Below the pieces are notes generated by a model. The model was not told the origin of the DNA. It saw nothing but the letters and a program-made list of their open reading frames with translations, and searched no databases. A stretch of DNA of 64,000 nucleotides, from NCBI RefSeq assembly GCF_014207905.1, contig NZ_JACHLB010000001.1, positions 1,056,723 to 1,120,722 of the forward strand, written 5' to 3'. This document shows, in pieces, positions 9,068 through 16,958 of the stretch. A program made the translations under genes and the position numbers. This stretch comes from Flavobacterium notoginsengisoli. GTDB taxonomy: Bacteria > Bacteroidota > Bacteroidia > Flavobacteriales > Flavobacteriaceae. Each line of letters opens with the position of its first letter. The stretch's first letter is position 1.

Positions 9068-9884
9068 CTTTTTCCTTTTTTTCTAAATTAATAAGTTCTT
9101 CTCTGTCCTTGCTTTTGATAATATAAACGTGTCCTAAGTTTGTCATGTCGTTAAACAATTTCACTTTTATGACATAAAAACTTGTTTCCGTTTCTCTGTA
9201 AATGGTTTCAACGGTTCCAATGTTTATTCCTTCAGGGAAAATTACAGATTGTCCTCCTGTTACAATCGTATCGCCTTTTCTAACTGAGGCTAATCTTGGA
9301 ACATCTTTTAATTGTACAAAACCAGTACTTACTCCGTCCCACGTTAAAGAACCGAAATGATTTGATTTTTTTAACTTGGCATTAATCTGAGATTTCATGT
9401 TCAGAATACTAATGACAGTAGAATATCTAGGAGATGTATTGTCGACAATACCGACAATTCCTAAACTGTTTATTACTCCCATATCTGGTTTTACACCTTC
9501 ATTAGAACCAGAGTTTAAAGTAAGAAAGTTTTCGTGTGTGCTGTAAGTATTGTGAATTACTTTTGAAACAATAATATCAGCAGGTTTTACACCTTTGATA
9601 GTATCTGGTAAAGGTAATTTTGTAGTGTCTTCTTTATTGAATAAAAGACTTTTTAATCTTGCGTTCTCAAGTACAAGTTCGTCATTTTCAGCTCTTAAAT
9701 TCAAGTATTCGTTAACACGATTGATTTTTTCATAAACACCGCCACTTAAAAAATTAGCTGAATTTATTACTCTACTTCTGTGAAAGGAATGGGATTGAAT
9801 AGTGAGTCCTAACGAAATACCTAAAAGCAGCAAAAACAGCAATCGATTACTGTTTCTTATAATGAAATTAAATATTTGCTGCAT
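9060..9884 (-). CDS. mreC: rod shape-determining protein MreC
   Basis: A 274-residue bitopic protein with an N-terminal membrane helix (about 12-27), a short coiled coil (about 52-80, RVNEYLNLRAENDELVLEN) and the beta-rich MreC domain (for example GIVGIVDNTSPRYSTVISIL). It activates the RodA-PBP2 complex in the periplasm and connects it to MreB filaments. It lies 111 nt after mreB and overlaps mreD. Confidence 0.94.
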   Translation of the reverse strand: MQQIFNFIIRNSNRLLFLLLLGISLGLTIQSHSFHRSRVINSANFLSGGVYEKINRVNEYLNLRAENDELVLENARLKSLLFNKEDTTKLPLPDTIKGVKPADIIVSKVIHNTYSTHENFLTLNSGSNEGVKPDMGVINSLGIVGIVDNTSPRYSTVISILNMKSQINAKLKKSNHFGSLTWDGVSTGFVQLKDVPRLASVRKGDTIVTGGQSVIFPEGINIGTVETIYRETETSFYVIKVKLFNDMTNLGHVYIIKSKDREELINLEKKEKDE

Positions 9885-9995
9885 TTCTTGTCTGGTTATT
9901 TTGTTTCAGGATATGCTTTAAGTTTTCAAGTTTTACAAGGGTCAAATATTAAAAATTCGACCCTTATAAAAGTAAATTGATTGTTATTTTGAATC

Positions 9996-11024
9996 TTATT
10001 TGATTAAGATACTTTTAAATTTTGCAATGTTTTTAAGTGCCATTCCTGTACCGCGAACAACAGCTCTTAATGGATCTTCAGCAATATAAACAGGTAAATC
10101 TGTTTTTTGAGAAATACGTTTGTCAAGACCTCTTAACATAGATCCACCACCTGCTAAATAAATACCAGTATTGTAGATATCTGCTGCTAATTCTGGAGGA
10201 GTTTGAGATAATGTTTCCATTACAGCATCCTCGATACGCTGAATAGATTTGTCTAATGCTTTTGCAATCTCACGGTAAGAAACATCTACTTGTTTTGGTT
10301 TCCCTGTAAGTAAGTCTCTACCTTGAACAGACATATCTTCTGGCGGTCCATCTAAATCTTCGATAGCCGCTCCAATTTGAATTTTAATTTTTTCAGCAGT
10401 ACTTTCTCCAACAAATAAGTTGTGTTGTGTACGCATGTAATAAACGATATCATTTGTGAAAACGTCACCTGCAATTTTTACAGATTTGTCACAAACAATT
10501 CCGCCTAATGCGATTACGGCAATTTCAGTTGTACCACCTCCGATGTCAACAATCATGTTTCCTTTTGGTTGCATGATGTCAATTCCGATACCAATTGCCG
10601 CAGCCATTGGTTCGTGAATTAGGTAAACTTCTTTTCCGTTTACTCTTTCACAAGATTCTTTTACTGCACGCATTTCAACCTCAGTAATTCCAGAAGGAAT
10701 ACAAACTACCATTCTTAAAGCTGGAGTAAACATTCTCTTTTTTAATGCAGGAATGCTTTTAATGAACATATTGATCATTTTTTCCGAAGCATCAAAATCG
10801 GCAATTACACCATCTTTCAAAGGCCTTATGGTCTTGATGTTTTCATGTGTTTTACCTTGCATCATGTTGGCTTCTTTACCAACAGCGATGATTTTGCCTG
10901 AAACTCTGTCGCGTGCTACGATAGAGGGGCTGTCAATAACAACTTTATCATTATGAATGATTAAAGTGTTTGCGGTACCAAGGTCTATTGCAATATCCTC
11001 GGTCATGAAATCAAAAAATCCCAT
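9996..11024 (-). CDS. mreB: actin-like rod shape protein MreB
   Basis: A 342-residue actin homologue. The nucleotide-binding motifs are DLGTANTLI (phosphate 1, residues 14-22), DIGGGTTEIAVI (phosphate 2) and LAGGGSMLRGLD (adenosine). It forms membrane-bound antiparallel filaments that orient cell-wall synthesis. It is the first gene of the mreBCD-mrdA-rodA run and has its own candidate promoter in the 56-nt gap after purH. The length is typical for the family. Confidence 0.97.
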   Translation of the reverse strand: MGFFDFMTEDIAIDLGTANTLIIHNDKVVIDSPSIVARDRVSGKIIAVGKEANMMQGKTHENIKTIRPLKDGVIADFDASEKMINMFIKSIPALKKRMFTPALRMVVCIPSGITEVEMRAVKESCERVNGKEVYLIHEPMAAAIGIGIDIMQPKGNMIVDIGGGTTEIAVIALGGIVCDKSVKIAGDVFTNDIVYYMRTQHNLFVGESTAEKIKIQIGAAIEDLDGPPEDMSVQGRDLLTGKPKQVDVSYREIAKALDKSIQRIEDAVMETLSQTPPELAADIYNTGIYLAGGGSMLRGLDKRISQKTDLPVYIAEDPLRAVVRGTGMALKNIAKFKSILIK

Positions 11025-11066
11025 AAGTTTTTTAGGGGTTTAAAATGTTATAAATTATTTATCGAA

Positions 11067-11074
11067 CAAAGTTA
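11067..11074 (-). promoter_or_regulatory. candidate -7 box upstream of mreB
   Basis: On the minus strand this reads TAACTTTG, a perfect TAnnTTTG box, about 43 nt before the mreB ATG and just after the purH stop. No convincing TTTG lies at the expected distance upstream, so the assignment is tentative. Confidence 0.45.
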
Positions 11075-11080
11075 AACAAA

Positions 11081-12607
11081 TTAATGTTTAAAATGACGTG
11101 TTCCTGTAAATACCATTGCAAGATTATTTTCGTTGCAATAATTGATACTTAATTCGTCTTTAATAGAACCTCCTGGCTGAATTACAGCAGTTATTCCTGC
11201 TTTTTTGGCTAATTCTACACAGTCCGGAAATGGGAAAAATGCATCACTTGCCATCGAAGCTCCATTCAAATCAAATCCAAATGCTTTTGCTTTATCAACT
11301 GCTTGAATTAAAGCATCAACTCTTGAAGTCTGACCTGTACCAGAAGAAATCAATGTTCCGTTTTTAGCAAATACAATAGTGTTTGATTTTGTATTCTTGC
11401 AGATTTTAGAAGCAAAGATCAAATCTTCGATCTCTTGAGCAGTAGGTTCTGTAATTGTAACGGTTTTTAAATGCTCTTTATTATCCGTAATATTATTTCT
11501 GTCCTGAATTAACAAACCATTAAGACAAGTTCTTACTTGACGAGCTGGTAATTCAACTTCATTTTGAACTAAAATGATTCTGTTCTTTTTCTCCTGTAAA
11601 ACCGCTACAGCCTCATCATCGTAAGCTGGAGCAATAACCACTTCACAGAATAATTTGTTGATTTCTTGTGCTGTTTCTAAATCAATTTTTGTGTTAGAAA
11701 TTAACACTCCACCAAAAGCAGAAGTTGGATCACAAGCTAAAGCTGCTAAATATGCTTCGCTGATTGTTTTTCTAGAAGCTAAACCACAAGCATTGTTATG
11801 TTTTAGAATAGCAAATGTTGGTCCGTCAGTTTTAAACTCGGCAATTAGGTTAACTGCAGCATCAACATCAAGTAGATTGTTGTATGATAATTCTTTTCCG
11901 TGAAGTTTGTTGAACATAGCATCAAAATCTCCAAAGAAGAATCCTTTTTGGTGAGGGTTTTCACCATATCTTAAAACTTGACCATTTGCAATGCTTTCTT
12001 TGTAAATAGTCTCGTCTGTGTTGAAATAGTTAAAAATAGCTCCATCGTAATGAGATGAAACGTGGAAAGCTTTAGTAGCCAACAATCTTCTGTTCTCAAG
12101 AGTTGTTGCTCCATTTTGTTCTGTAATCAAGTCTAAAAGCAAACTATACTCGTTTACAGAAGCAACAATTACAGTGTCTTTGAAATTTTTTGCACCAGCA
12201 CGAATTAATGAAATTCCGCCAATATCAATTTTTTCGATAATATCTTGTTCACTTGCTCCAGAAGCAACGGTTTTTTCAAAAGGGTACAAATCAACAATTA
12301 CTAAATCAATTTGAGGGATATCAAATTCTTTCATTTGCTGAACATCGTTCTCGTTATCTTGACGATTCAAAATTCCACCAAAAATTTTTGGGTGCAATGT
12401 TTTTACTCTTCCTCCAAGAATTTCTGGAAAAGAAGTAATATCTTCAACAGGAACTACCGGAATTCCAAGGTTTTTAATGAAATCTTCTGTTCCTCCAGTT
12501 GAGTAAAGTGTTACATTTTGTTCGTGTAATTTTCTAACAATTGGTTCTAATCCATCTTTAGAAAAAACAGAAATTAATGCTGATTGTATTTTTTTTGTTG
12601 TGCTCAT
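11081..12607 (-). CDS. purH: bifunctional AICAR transformylase/IMP cyclohydrolase
   Basis: A 508-residue enzyme catalysing the last two steps of purine synthesis (AICAR to FAICAR to IMP). The N-terminal MGS-like cyclohydrolase domain contains STGGTEDFIK and GGRVKTLHPKIFGG; the C-terminal transformylase domain contains LKHNNACG and SDAFFPFPD. The start is ATG 12607 (MSTTKKIQSALISVF). The longer open frame to 12634 is excluded because that ATG lies inside the candidate -7 promoter box. It is followed by mreB after 56 nt on the same strand. Confidence 0.97.
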   Translation of the reverse strand: MSTTKKIQSALISVFSKDGLEPIVRKLHEQNVTLYSTGGTEDFIKNLGIPVVPVEDITSFPEILGGRVKTLHPKIFGGILNRQDNENDVQQMKEFDIPQIDLVIVDLYPFEKTVASGASEQDIIEKIDIGGISLIRAGAKNFKDTVIVASVNEYSLLLDLITEQNGATTLENRRLLATKAFHVSSHYDGAIFNYFNTDETIYKESIANGQVLRYGENPHQKGFFFGDFDAMFNKLHGKELSYNNLLDVDAAVNLIAEFKTDGPTFAILKHNNACGLASRKTISEAYLAALACDPTSAFGGVLISNTKIDLETAQEINKLFCEVVIAPAYDDEAVAVLQEKKNRIILVQNEVELPARQVRTCLNGLLIQDRNNITDNKEHLKTVTITEPTAQEIEDLIFASKICKNTKSNTIVFAKNGTLISSGTGQTSRVDALIQAVDKAKAFGFDLNGASMASDAFFPFPDCVELAKKAGITAVIQPGGSIKDELSINYCNENNLAMVFTGTRHFKH

Positions 12608-12631
12608 TGTGTAGTTATGATTTTCAGACTG

Positions 12632-12662
12632 CAAAAGTAGTTTTTTTATATATTATTTTAAA
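12632..12662 (-). promoter_or_regulatory. candidate purH promoter
   Basis: On the minus strand TTTA (12662-12659), a 19-nt spacer and TACTTTTG (12639-12632) match the Bacteroidota consensus. Transcription would begin near 12626, which decides the purH start at 12607. Confidence 0.65.
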
Positions 12663-12771
12663 GAAATTAGTGTAACAAAATGCTAAAAAAATCTACTGAT
12701 GAGTAAGTTAACTTTTATTAGGTTTTTGAATTTAAATTATTGAATTTTACTTTATTGAAAAATACGAAAAT

Positions 12772-14019
12772 ATGCTTGTTTATCTTAGATTGTTAAAAGA
12801 AAGTTTGAGTTTCGCCATTAATGCTTTGCGAAATAATAAATTGAGAACTTTATTGTCTTTATTAGGCGTAACTATCGGTATTTTTTCAATTATAGCAGTC
12901 TTGGCGGCTGTTGATTCTTTAGACAAAAAGATTTCGAAAGATTTAAGCAGCTTAGATAAAAATACAATTTATTTAATGAAATTCTGCTTCGGGCCATCTA
13001 ATATTCCGCAATGGAAACGCGAACAATTTCCAAATGTGAAATATGATGAATATATAGGCTTGAAAAATTCAATGAATAACACCGATCAAGTCGGTTACCA
13101 GCTTTTTGTAAATAGAGAAAGTTTAAAATATGACTCTAAAACAGTTAGCGATGTAAATATCATTCCTTCGTCAAGCGAAATGGTCGATATTGACGGATTG
13201 AGTTTCGACAAAGGAAGGTTCTATAATGAATCTGAATCTAACTCAGGAACTCCAGTTATTGTTTTAGGATATGATATAGCTGACGGCCTTTTTGGTTCAA
13301 GTGATCCGATTGGAAAAAATATTCGCTTATACGGACAGCGTTTTACTGTTATTGGAGTAATGGCAAAACAAGGAGCAGGTTTTTTTGGAGATAGTAATGA
13401 TACATCTGTTTATCTGCCTGCTAATTTTTTAAGAAGAATGTATGGCGACAGCGATGCTATGACGCCAGTAATTGTGTTGAAACCTGAAAAAGGTGTAGAT
13501 ATGGAAGCTTATAAAGCAGAAGTTGCACAAAAATTAAGAGCAATTCGCGGAATGAAAGCAGGAGAAATGGATAATTTCTTCATTAATGTACTTTCAGGAT
13601 TTACTGATTTCATTGATGGAATTTTAGGTCAGATGAATGTTGTGGGTTGGATTATTAGTGGATTTTCTCTTCTTGTTGGCGGTTTCGGAATTGCTAATAT
13701 TATGTTCGTTTCGGTTAAAGAAAGAACCAATCTTATTGGAATTCAGAAATCGTTAGGAGCTAAAAATAGGTTTATTTTATTCCAGTTTTTGTTTGAAGCG
13801 GTGATTCTATCTGTAATTGGCGGAATTATAGGTCTTTTGATGGTTTGGGGAATAGCTTTTCTGCTCACAAAATTACTAGACTTCGAATTCGTTCTAAGTT
13901 TTGGAAATATTATTTTAGGAACTGGTCTAGCTGCATTTATTGGTTTGGTATCAGGAATTCTTCCTGCGATTTCTGCTGCAAAACTTGATCCCGTGGAAGC
14001 TATTAGAACGGGAATGTAG
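12772..14019 (+). CDS. MacB/FtsX-type ABC transporter permease
   Basis: A 415-residue permease: one N-terminal membrane helix after ALRNNKLRTLLSLLGVTIGIFS, a large periplasmic MacB_PCD domain (about 50-275), then three C-terminal helices of the FtsX domain ending PAISAAKLDPVEAIR. This is the four-helix topology of MacB/LolC-type mechanotransmission transporters. No ATPase gene is adjacent, so the partner must be encoded elsewhere. A candidate promoter with TTTG at 12725-12728, a 19-nt spacer and a weak TACTTTAT box lies in the divergent region with purH. The substrate is unknown. Confidence 0.88.
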   Translation: MLVYLRLLKESLSFAINALRNNKLRTLLSLLGVTIGIFSIIAVLAAVDSLDKKISKDLSSLDKNTIYLMKFCFGPSNIPQWKREQFPNVKYDEYIGLKNSMNNTDQVGYQLFVNRESLKYDSKTVSDVNIIPSSSEMVDIDGLSFDKGRFYNESESNSGTPVIVLGYDIADGLFGSSDPIGKNIRLYGQRFTVIGVMAKQGAGFFGDSNDTSVYLPANFLRRMYGDSDAMTPVIVLKPEKGVDMEAYKAEVAQKLRAIRGMKAGEMDNFFINVLSGFTDFIDGILGQMNVVGWIISGFSLLVGGFGIANIMFVSVKERTNLIGIQKSLGAKNRFILFQFLFEAVILSVIGGIIGLLMVWGIAFLLTKLLDFEFVLSFGNIILGTGLAAFIGLVSGILPAISAAKLDPVEAIRTGM

Positions 14020-14029
14020 TTTTTTTTTA

Positions 14030-14193
14030 AGTTGCTAAGTAGCTGAGATGCTAAGATTCTAAGTTTTTTTGAATTGCCTACGGCTTTAGCTGGAGATTTA
14101 TTATAAAATTAGAAAGAGACTTTAGTCGAATTGTTTTAGGATTTTATGCTTTGAATTATATTCATGAAAACTCCGTAGGAATGATGCATATTA
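14030..14193. repeat. gene-free stretch with degenerate dispersed-repeat remnants
   Basis: Near 14030-14065 a word of the form GCTAAG recurs (GCTAAGTAGCTGAGATGCTA), followed by TACGGCTTTAGCTGGAG and ACTCCGTAGGAATGATG. These look like worn pieces of intergenic repeats of the kind scattered in flavobacterial genomes. No reading frame is supported. Confidence 0.35.
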
Positions 14194-14781
14194 TTATTTG
14201 TTCGGGAGTTTAATCTTTGTTCTGTCCCATTTGATAGAATCAGAGTAATAGTAATCACTATTATTTTTGTATTTCAAAACAGTGTCTTCTTCTTGTGTGG
14301 TTCTCCTTATGTAGTACGTTTGTATAATGTTACTTTTTAAAAAATCCAAAAAGTATGGGTCTTTAATTGTATCGCTTTGTGAGCCTATTATTAAAATATG
14401 TCTCTTTTTCTCTTTTGATAAAATATTTTCTGATAGAAAATCCTTTAGACATTTTTTCGGAATTTTGACAATGTCTTTTGGTTGTAAATTAAGAAAATGT
14501 GGAAGTGTATCGTTTTCACTACCATAACTGCATAAAATTTGAATGTGTCTTTTTTGATAAAAATATAAATTCCCTTTTTGGTCAATTATTAATTGGCTTT
14601 CCCCATAGAAAAAACCTTTTGTTGATGGAGGACGTACTGCTAATGAATCGTAATGTCTTTTAAGTTCTTTGTTTTCATAAGAGATGATGTATGGTTTGTT
14701 TTTAATAACAGTTTTTTCCTTTTTCTTGTCACAATTCAAAAAAAGTAAACAAATCAAAAGCCCAATAAAAATTCTCGTCAT
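14194..14781 (-). CDS. hypothetical lipoprotein
   Basis: A 195-residue predicted lipoprotein with N-terminus MTRIFIGLLICLLFLNCDKKKE, which has a hydrophobic stretch and a lipobox ending at Cys17. ATG 14781 is used; the open frame runs up to 14880, but that would cross the accD terminator and hide the signal peptide. I recognise no family. The body is rich in Lys, Tyr and Ser, and includes KDIVKIPKKCLKDFL. It is separated from accD by a terminator, so it is probably its own unit. The function is unknown. Confidence 0.65.
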   Translation of the reverse strand: MTRIFIGLLICLLFLNCDKKKEKTVIKNKPYIISYENKELKRHYDSLAVRPPSTKGFFYGESQLIIDQKGNLYFYQKRHIQILCSYGSENDTLPHFLNLQPKDIVKIPKKCLKDFLSENILSKEKKRHILIIGSQSDTIKDPYFLDFLKSNIIQTYYIRRTTQEEDTVLKYKNNSDYYYSDSIKWDRTKIKLPNK

Positions 14782-14810
14782 AGAAATAAGATTTAAAATA
14801 AAGATATAAA

Positions 14811-14841
14811 AAAATCCCAAGAAGCAATTTCTTGGGATTTT
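14811..14841 (-). terminator. terminator of fbaA-accD
   Basis: A 13-bp stem (AAAATCCCAAGAA/TTCTTGGGATTTT) with a 5-nt loop, followed on the minus strand by a T run. It lies 23 nt after the accD stop. Confidence 0.88.
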
Positions 14842-14863
14842 ATGTATTGAAATAGTTTTAAAA

Positions 14864-15721
14864 CTATTTTCTAATATCATTATTTTGAATCAAATCGATA
14901 TATAAGTTGATCTTATCTTTCAATTCTTTTCTAGGCGTGATAAAGTCTAAGAAACCGTGCTCTAATAAGAACTCAGCAGTTTGGAAACCTTCTGGTAAAT
15001 CTTTTCCTGTAGTATCGCGAACAACACGAGGACCAGCAAAACCGATCAAAGCGCCTGGCTCAGAGATATTAATGTCTCCTAACATAGCATAAGATGCAGT
15101 TGTTCCTCCAGTTGTTGGGTCTGTACAAAGAGAAATATAAGGTAATTTAGCTTCAGCTAATTGAGCAAGTTTTACAGAAGTTTTTGCTAATTGCATTAAA
15201 GAATAAGCAGCTTCCATCATACGAGCTCCACCAGATTTAGAAATCATTACAAAAGGAAGTTTATTTTTGATTGCATGATCAATACCTCTTGCAATTTTTT
15301 CACCTACAACTGCTCCCATAGATCCACCGATAAAAGCGAAATCCATACAGCAGATTACAAGTTCTCTTCCTTTAGATTTTCCTACTCCCGTGCGTACAGC
15401 GTCTTTAAGATGAGTTTTTTCCATTACATCTTTTAATCGGTCTGCATATTTCTTTGTGTCCACAAAGTGCAGAGGATCTTTTGATGTCATGTTTTTATCT
15501 AACTCAACAAATTCGTTGTTGTCGAATAAAATTTCAAAATAGGTTGCGCTTCCAATTCGAACGTGAAAATCATCTTCAGGGCTCACGAATAAATTTCTCG
15601 CTAATTCGTCAGCATCAATAATTTTTCCAGTAGGAGATTTGTACCACAATCCTTTCGGAACGTCCATCTTGTCTTCTGTCGCGGTCGTAATCCCTTTTTC
15701 TTGTCTTTTAAACCAAGCCAT
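14864..15721 (-). CDS. accD: acetyl-CoA carboxylase carboxyltransferase subunit beta
   Basis: A 285-residue crotonase-fold protein that with AccA transfers the carboxyl group from biotin to acetyl-CoA, the first step of fatty-acid synthesis. Core motifs are [52 protein letters not shown] and [13 protein letters not shown]. The N-terminal zinc-ribbon region aligns in length with E. coli AccD ([19 protein letters not shown]), but all four cysteines are absent (Ser29 and Ser47 stand at two of the sites), so it cannot bind zinc there. It lies downstream of fbaA. Confidence 0.93.
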   Translation of the reverse strand: MAWFKRQEKGITTATEDKMDVPKGLWYKSPTGKIIDADELARNLFVSPEDDFHVRIGSATYFEILFDNNEFVELDKNMTSKDPLHFVDTKKYADRLKDVMEKTHLKDAVRTGVGKSKGRELVICCMDFAFIGGSMGAVVGEKIARGIDHAIKNKLPFVMISKSGGARMMEAAYSLMQLAKTSVKLAQLAEAKLPYISLCTDPTTGGTTASYAMLGDINISEPGALIGFAGPRVVRDTTGKDLPEGFQTAEFLLEHGFLDFITPRKELKDKINLYIDLIQNNDIRK

Positions 15722-15734
15722 TTTTTTAATTTTA

Positions 15735-15822
15735 GAATGTAGATTTTAGATTTTAGATTTTTAATCTGATTCAGAAATTAGATTTCAGGCTTTTTTAGAA
15801 GTCTGAAATCTAAAATCAGAAA
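15735..15822. repeat. tandem word repeat and hairpin in the accD-fbaA spacer
   Basis: The spacer is built from copies of TTTAGATT on one side (TAGATTTTAGATTTTAGA) and their complement on the other (GAAATCTAAAATCAGAAATC). A 13-bp hairpin is formed by 15778-15790 and 15801-15813. The sequence is non-coding, and the same word recurs near 55195 and 57085. Confidence 0.6.
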
Positions 15823-15830
15823 TCTAAAAT

Positions 15831-16898
15831 TTAAAGCGTGTTTACGTTATTTAAATCAGCAAAAGCTTGTTCCAATCTTGCGTTGAATGTTACTTCACTT
15901 TCACGTACCCATCTTCTTGGGTCATAGTATTTTTTGTTTGGAGCATCTGGACCTTCTGGGTTACCAATTTGAGATTTTAAATAATCTAAATTTTTAACCA
16001 TATAGTCACGGATACCTTCAGTGTATGCAAATTGTAAATCTGTATCGATGTTCATTTTGATAACTCCGTAGCTAATTCCTTCTCTGATTTCTTCAAGTGT
16101 AGAACCTGAACCTCCGTGGAAAACGAAATCAACTGGATTGTGTCCTGTGTTGAATTTGTTTTGTACGAAATCCTGAGAATTTTTTAAGATTTTTGGAGTT
16201 AATTTTACGTTTCCTGGTTTGTAAACACCGTGAACGTTTCCAAAAGCAGCAGCAATTGTGAATTTAGGGCTTACTTTAGATAATTCTTCGTAAGCATAAG
16301 CTACTTCTTCTGGTTGAGTATATAATTTTGAGCTGTCAACATCAGAGTTATCAACACCATCTTCTTCACCACCTGTGATACCAAGTTCTATTTCCAATGT
16401 CATGCCCATTTTGCTCATTCTAGCTAAATATTCTTTACAGATCTCGATGTTTTCTTCGATTGGCTCCTCAGACAAATCGATCATGTGAGAACTGAATAAT
16501 GGTTTTCCTGTTTCTGCGAAATGTTTCTCAGAAGCATCTAATAAACCATCAATCCAAGGTAAAAGTTTTTTCGCACAGTGGTCAGTGTGTAAGATTACAG
16601 TTGCACCGTAAGCTTCTGCCAAAGTGTGAATATGTTTTGCTCCCGCGATTCCTCCTGCGATTGCTGCTTTTTCACCTGCATTTGATAATCCTTTTCCAGC
16701 GTTGAATTGTGCTCCTCCGTTAGAAAATTGAATGATAACTGGCGCGTTTAGTTTCGCTGCAGTTTCAAGAACTCCGTTAATTGTGCTTGATCCAGTAACG
16801 TTTACTGCTGGAAGAGCAAAACCCTTCTCTTTCGCATAATTAAAGATCTCTTGTACTTGATCTCCTGTAGCTACTCCTGGTTTAATGTTATGTGCCAT
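15831..16898 (-). CDS. fbaA: class II fructose-bisphosphate aldolase
   Basis: A 355-residue zinc-dependent aldolase of glycolysis and gluconeogenesis that interconverts fructose-1,6-bisphosphate with DHAP and glyceraldehyde-3-phosphate. Zinc-ligand and substrate motifs are visible: HTDHCAKKLLPWIDGLL, a glutamate-rich metal region (IELGITGGEEDG), FGNVHGVY and FHGGSGST. The length is that of the class IIA enzymes. It lies upstream of accD with a repeat-filled spacer of about 110 nt. Confidence 0.96.
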   Translation of the reverse strand: MAHNIKPGVATGDQVQEIFNYAKEKGFALPAVNVTGSSTINGVLETAAKLNAPVIIQFSNGGAQFNAGKGLSNAGEKAAIAGGIAGAKHIHTLAEAYGATVILHTDHCAKKLLPWIDGLLDASEKHFAETGKPLFSSHMIDLSEEPIEENIEICKEYLARMSKMGMTLEIELGITGGEEDGVDNSDVDSSKLYTQPEEVAYAYEELSKVSPKFTIAAAFGNVHGVYKPGNVKLTPKILKNSQDFVQNKFNTGHNPVDFVFHGGSGSTLEEIREGISYGVIKMNIDTDLQFAYTEGIRDYMVKNLDYLKSQIGNPEGPDAPNKKYYDPRRWVRESEVTFNARLEQAFADLNNVNTL

Positions 16899-16958
16899 TG
16901 TAATTTTTTTTATAGTTGTTTTTAGTTTTTAGGTTGCAAAAATAAGAATTAATTAGCA

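Noticed and set aside
12605..12634. Upstream start for purH at 12634
   Set aside because: It lies within the perfect -7 box TACTTTTG, so it would not be in the transcript.
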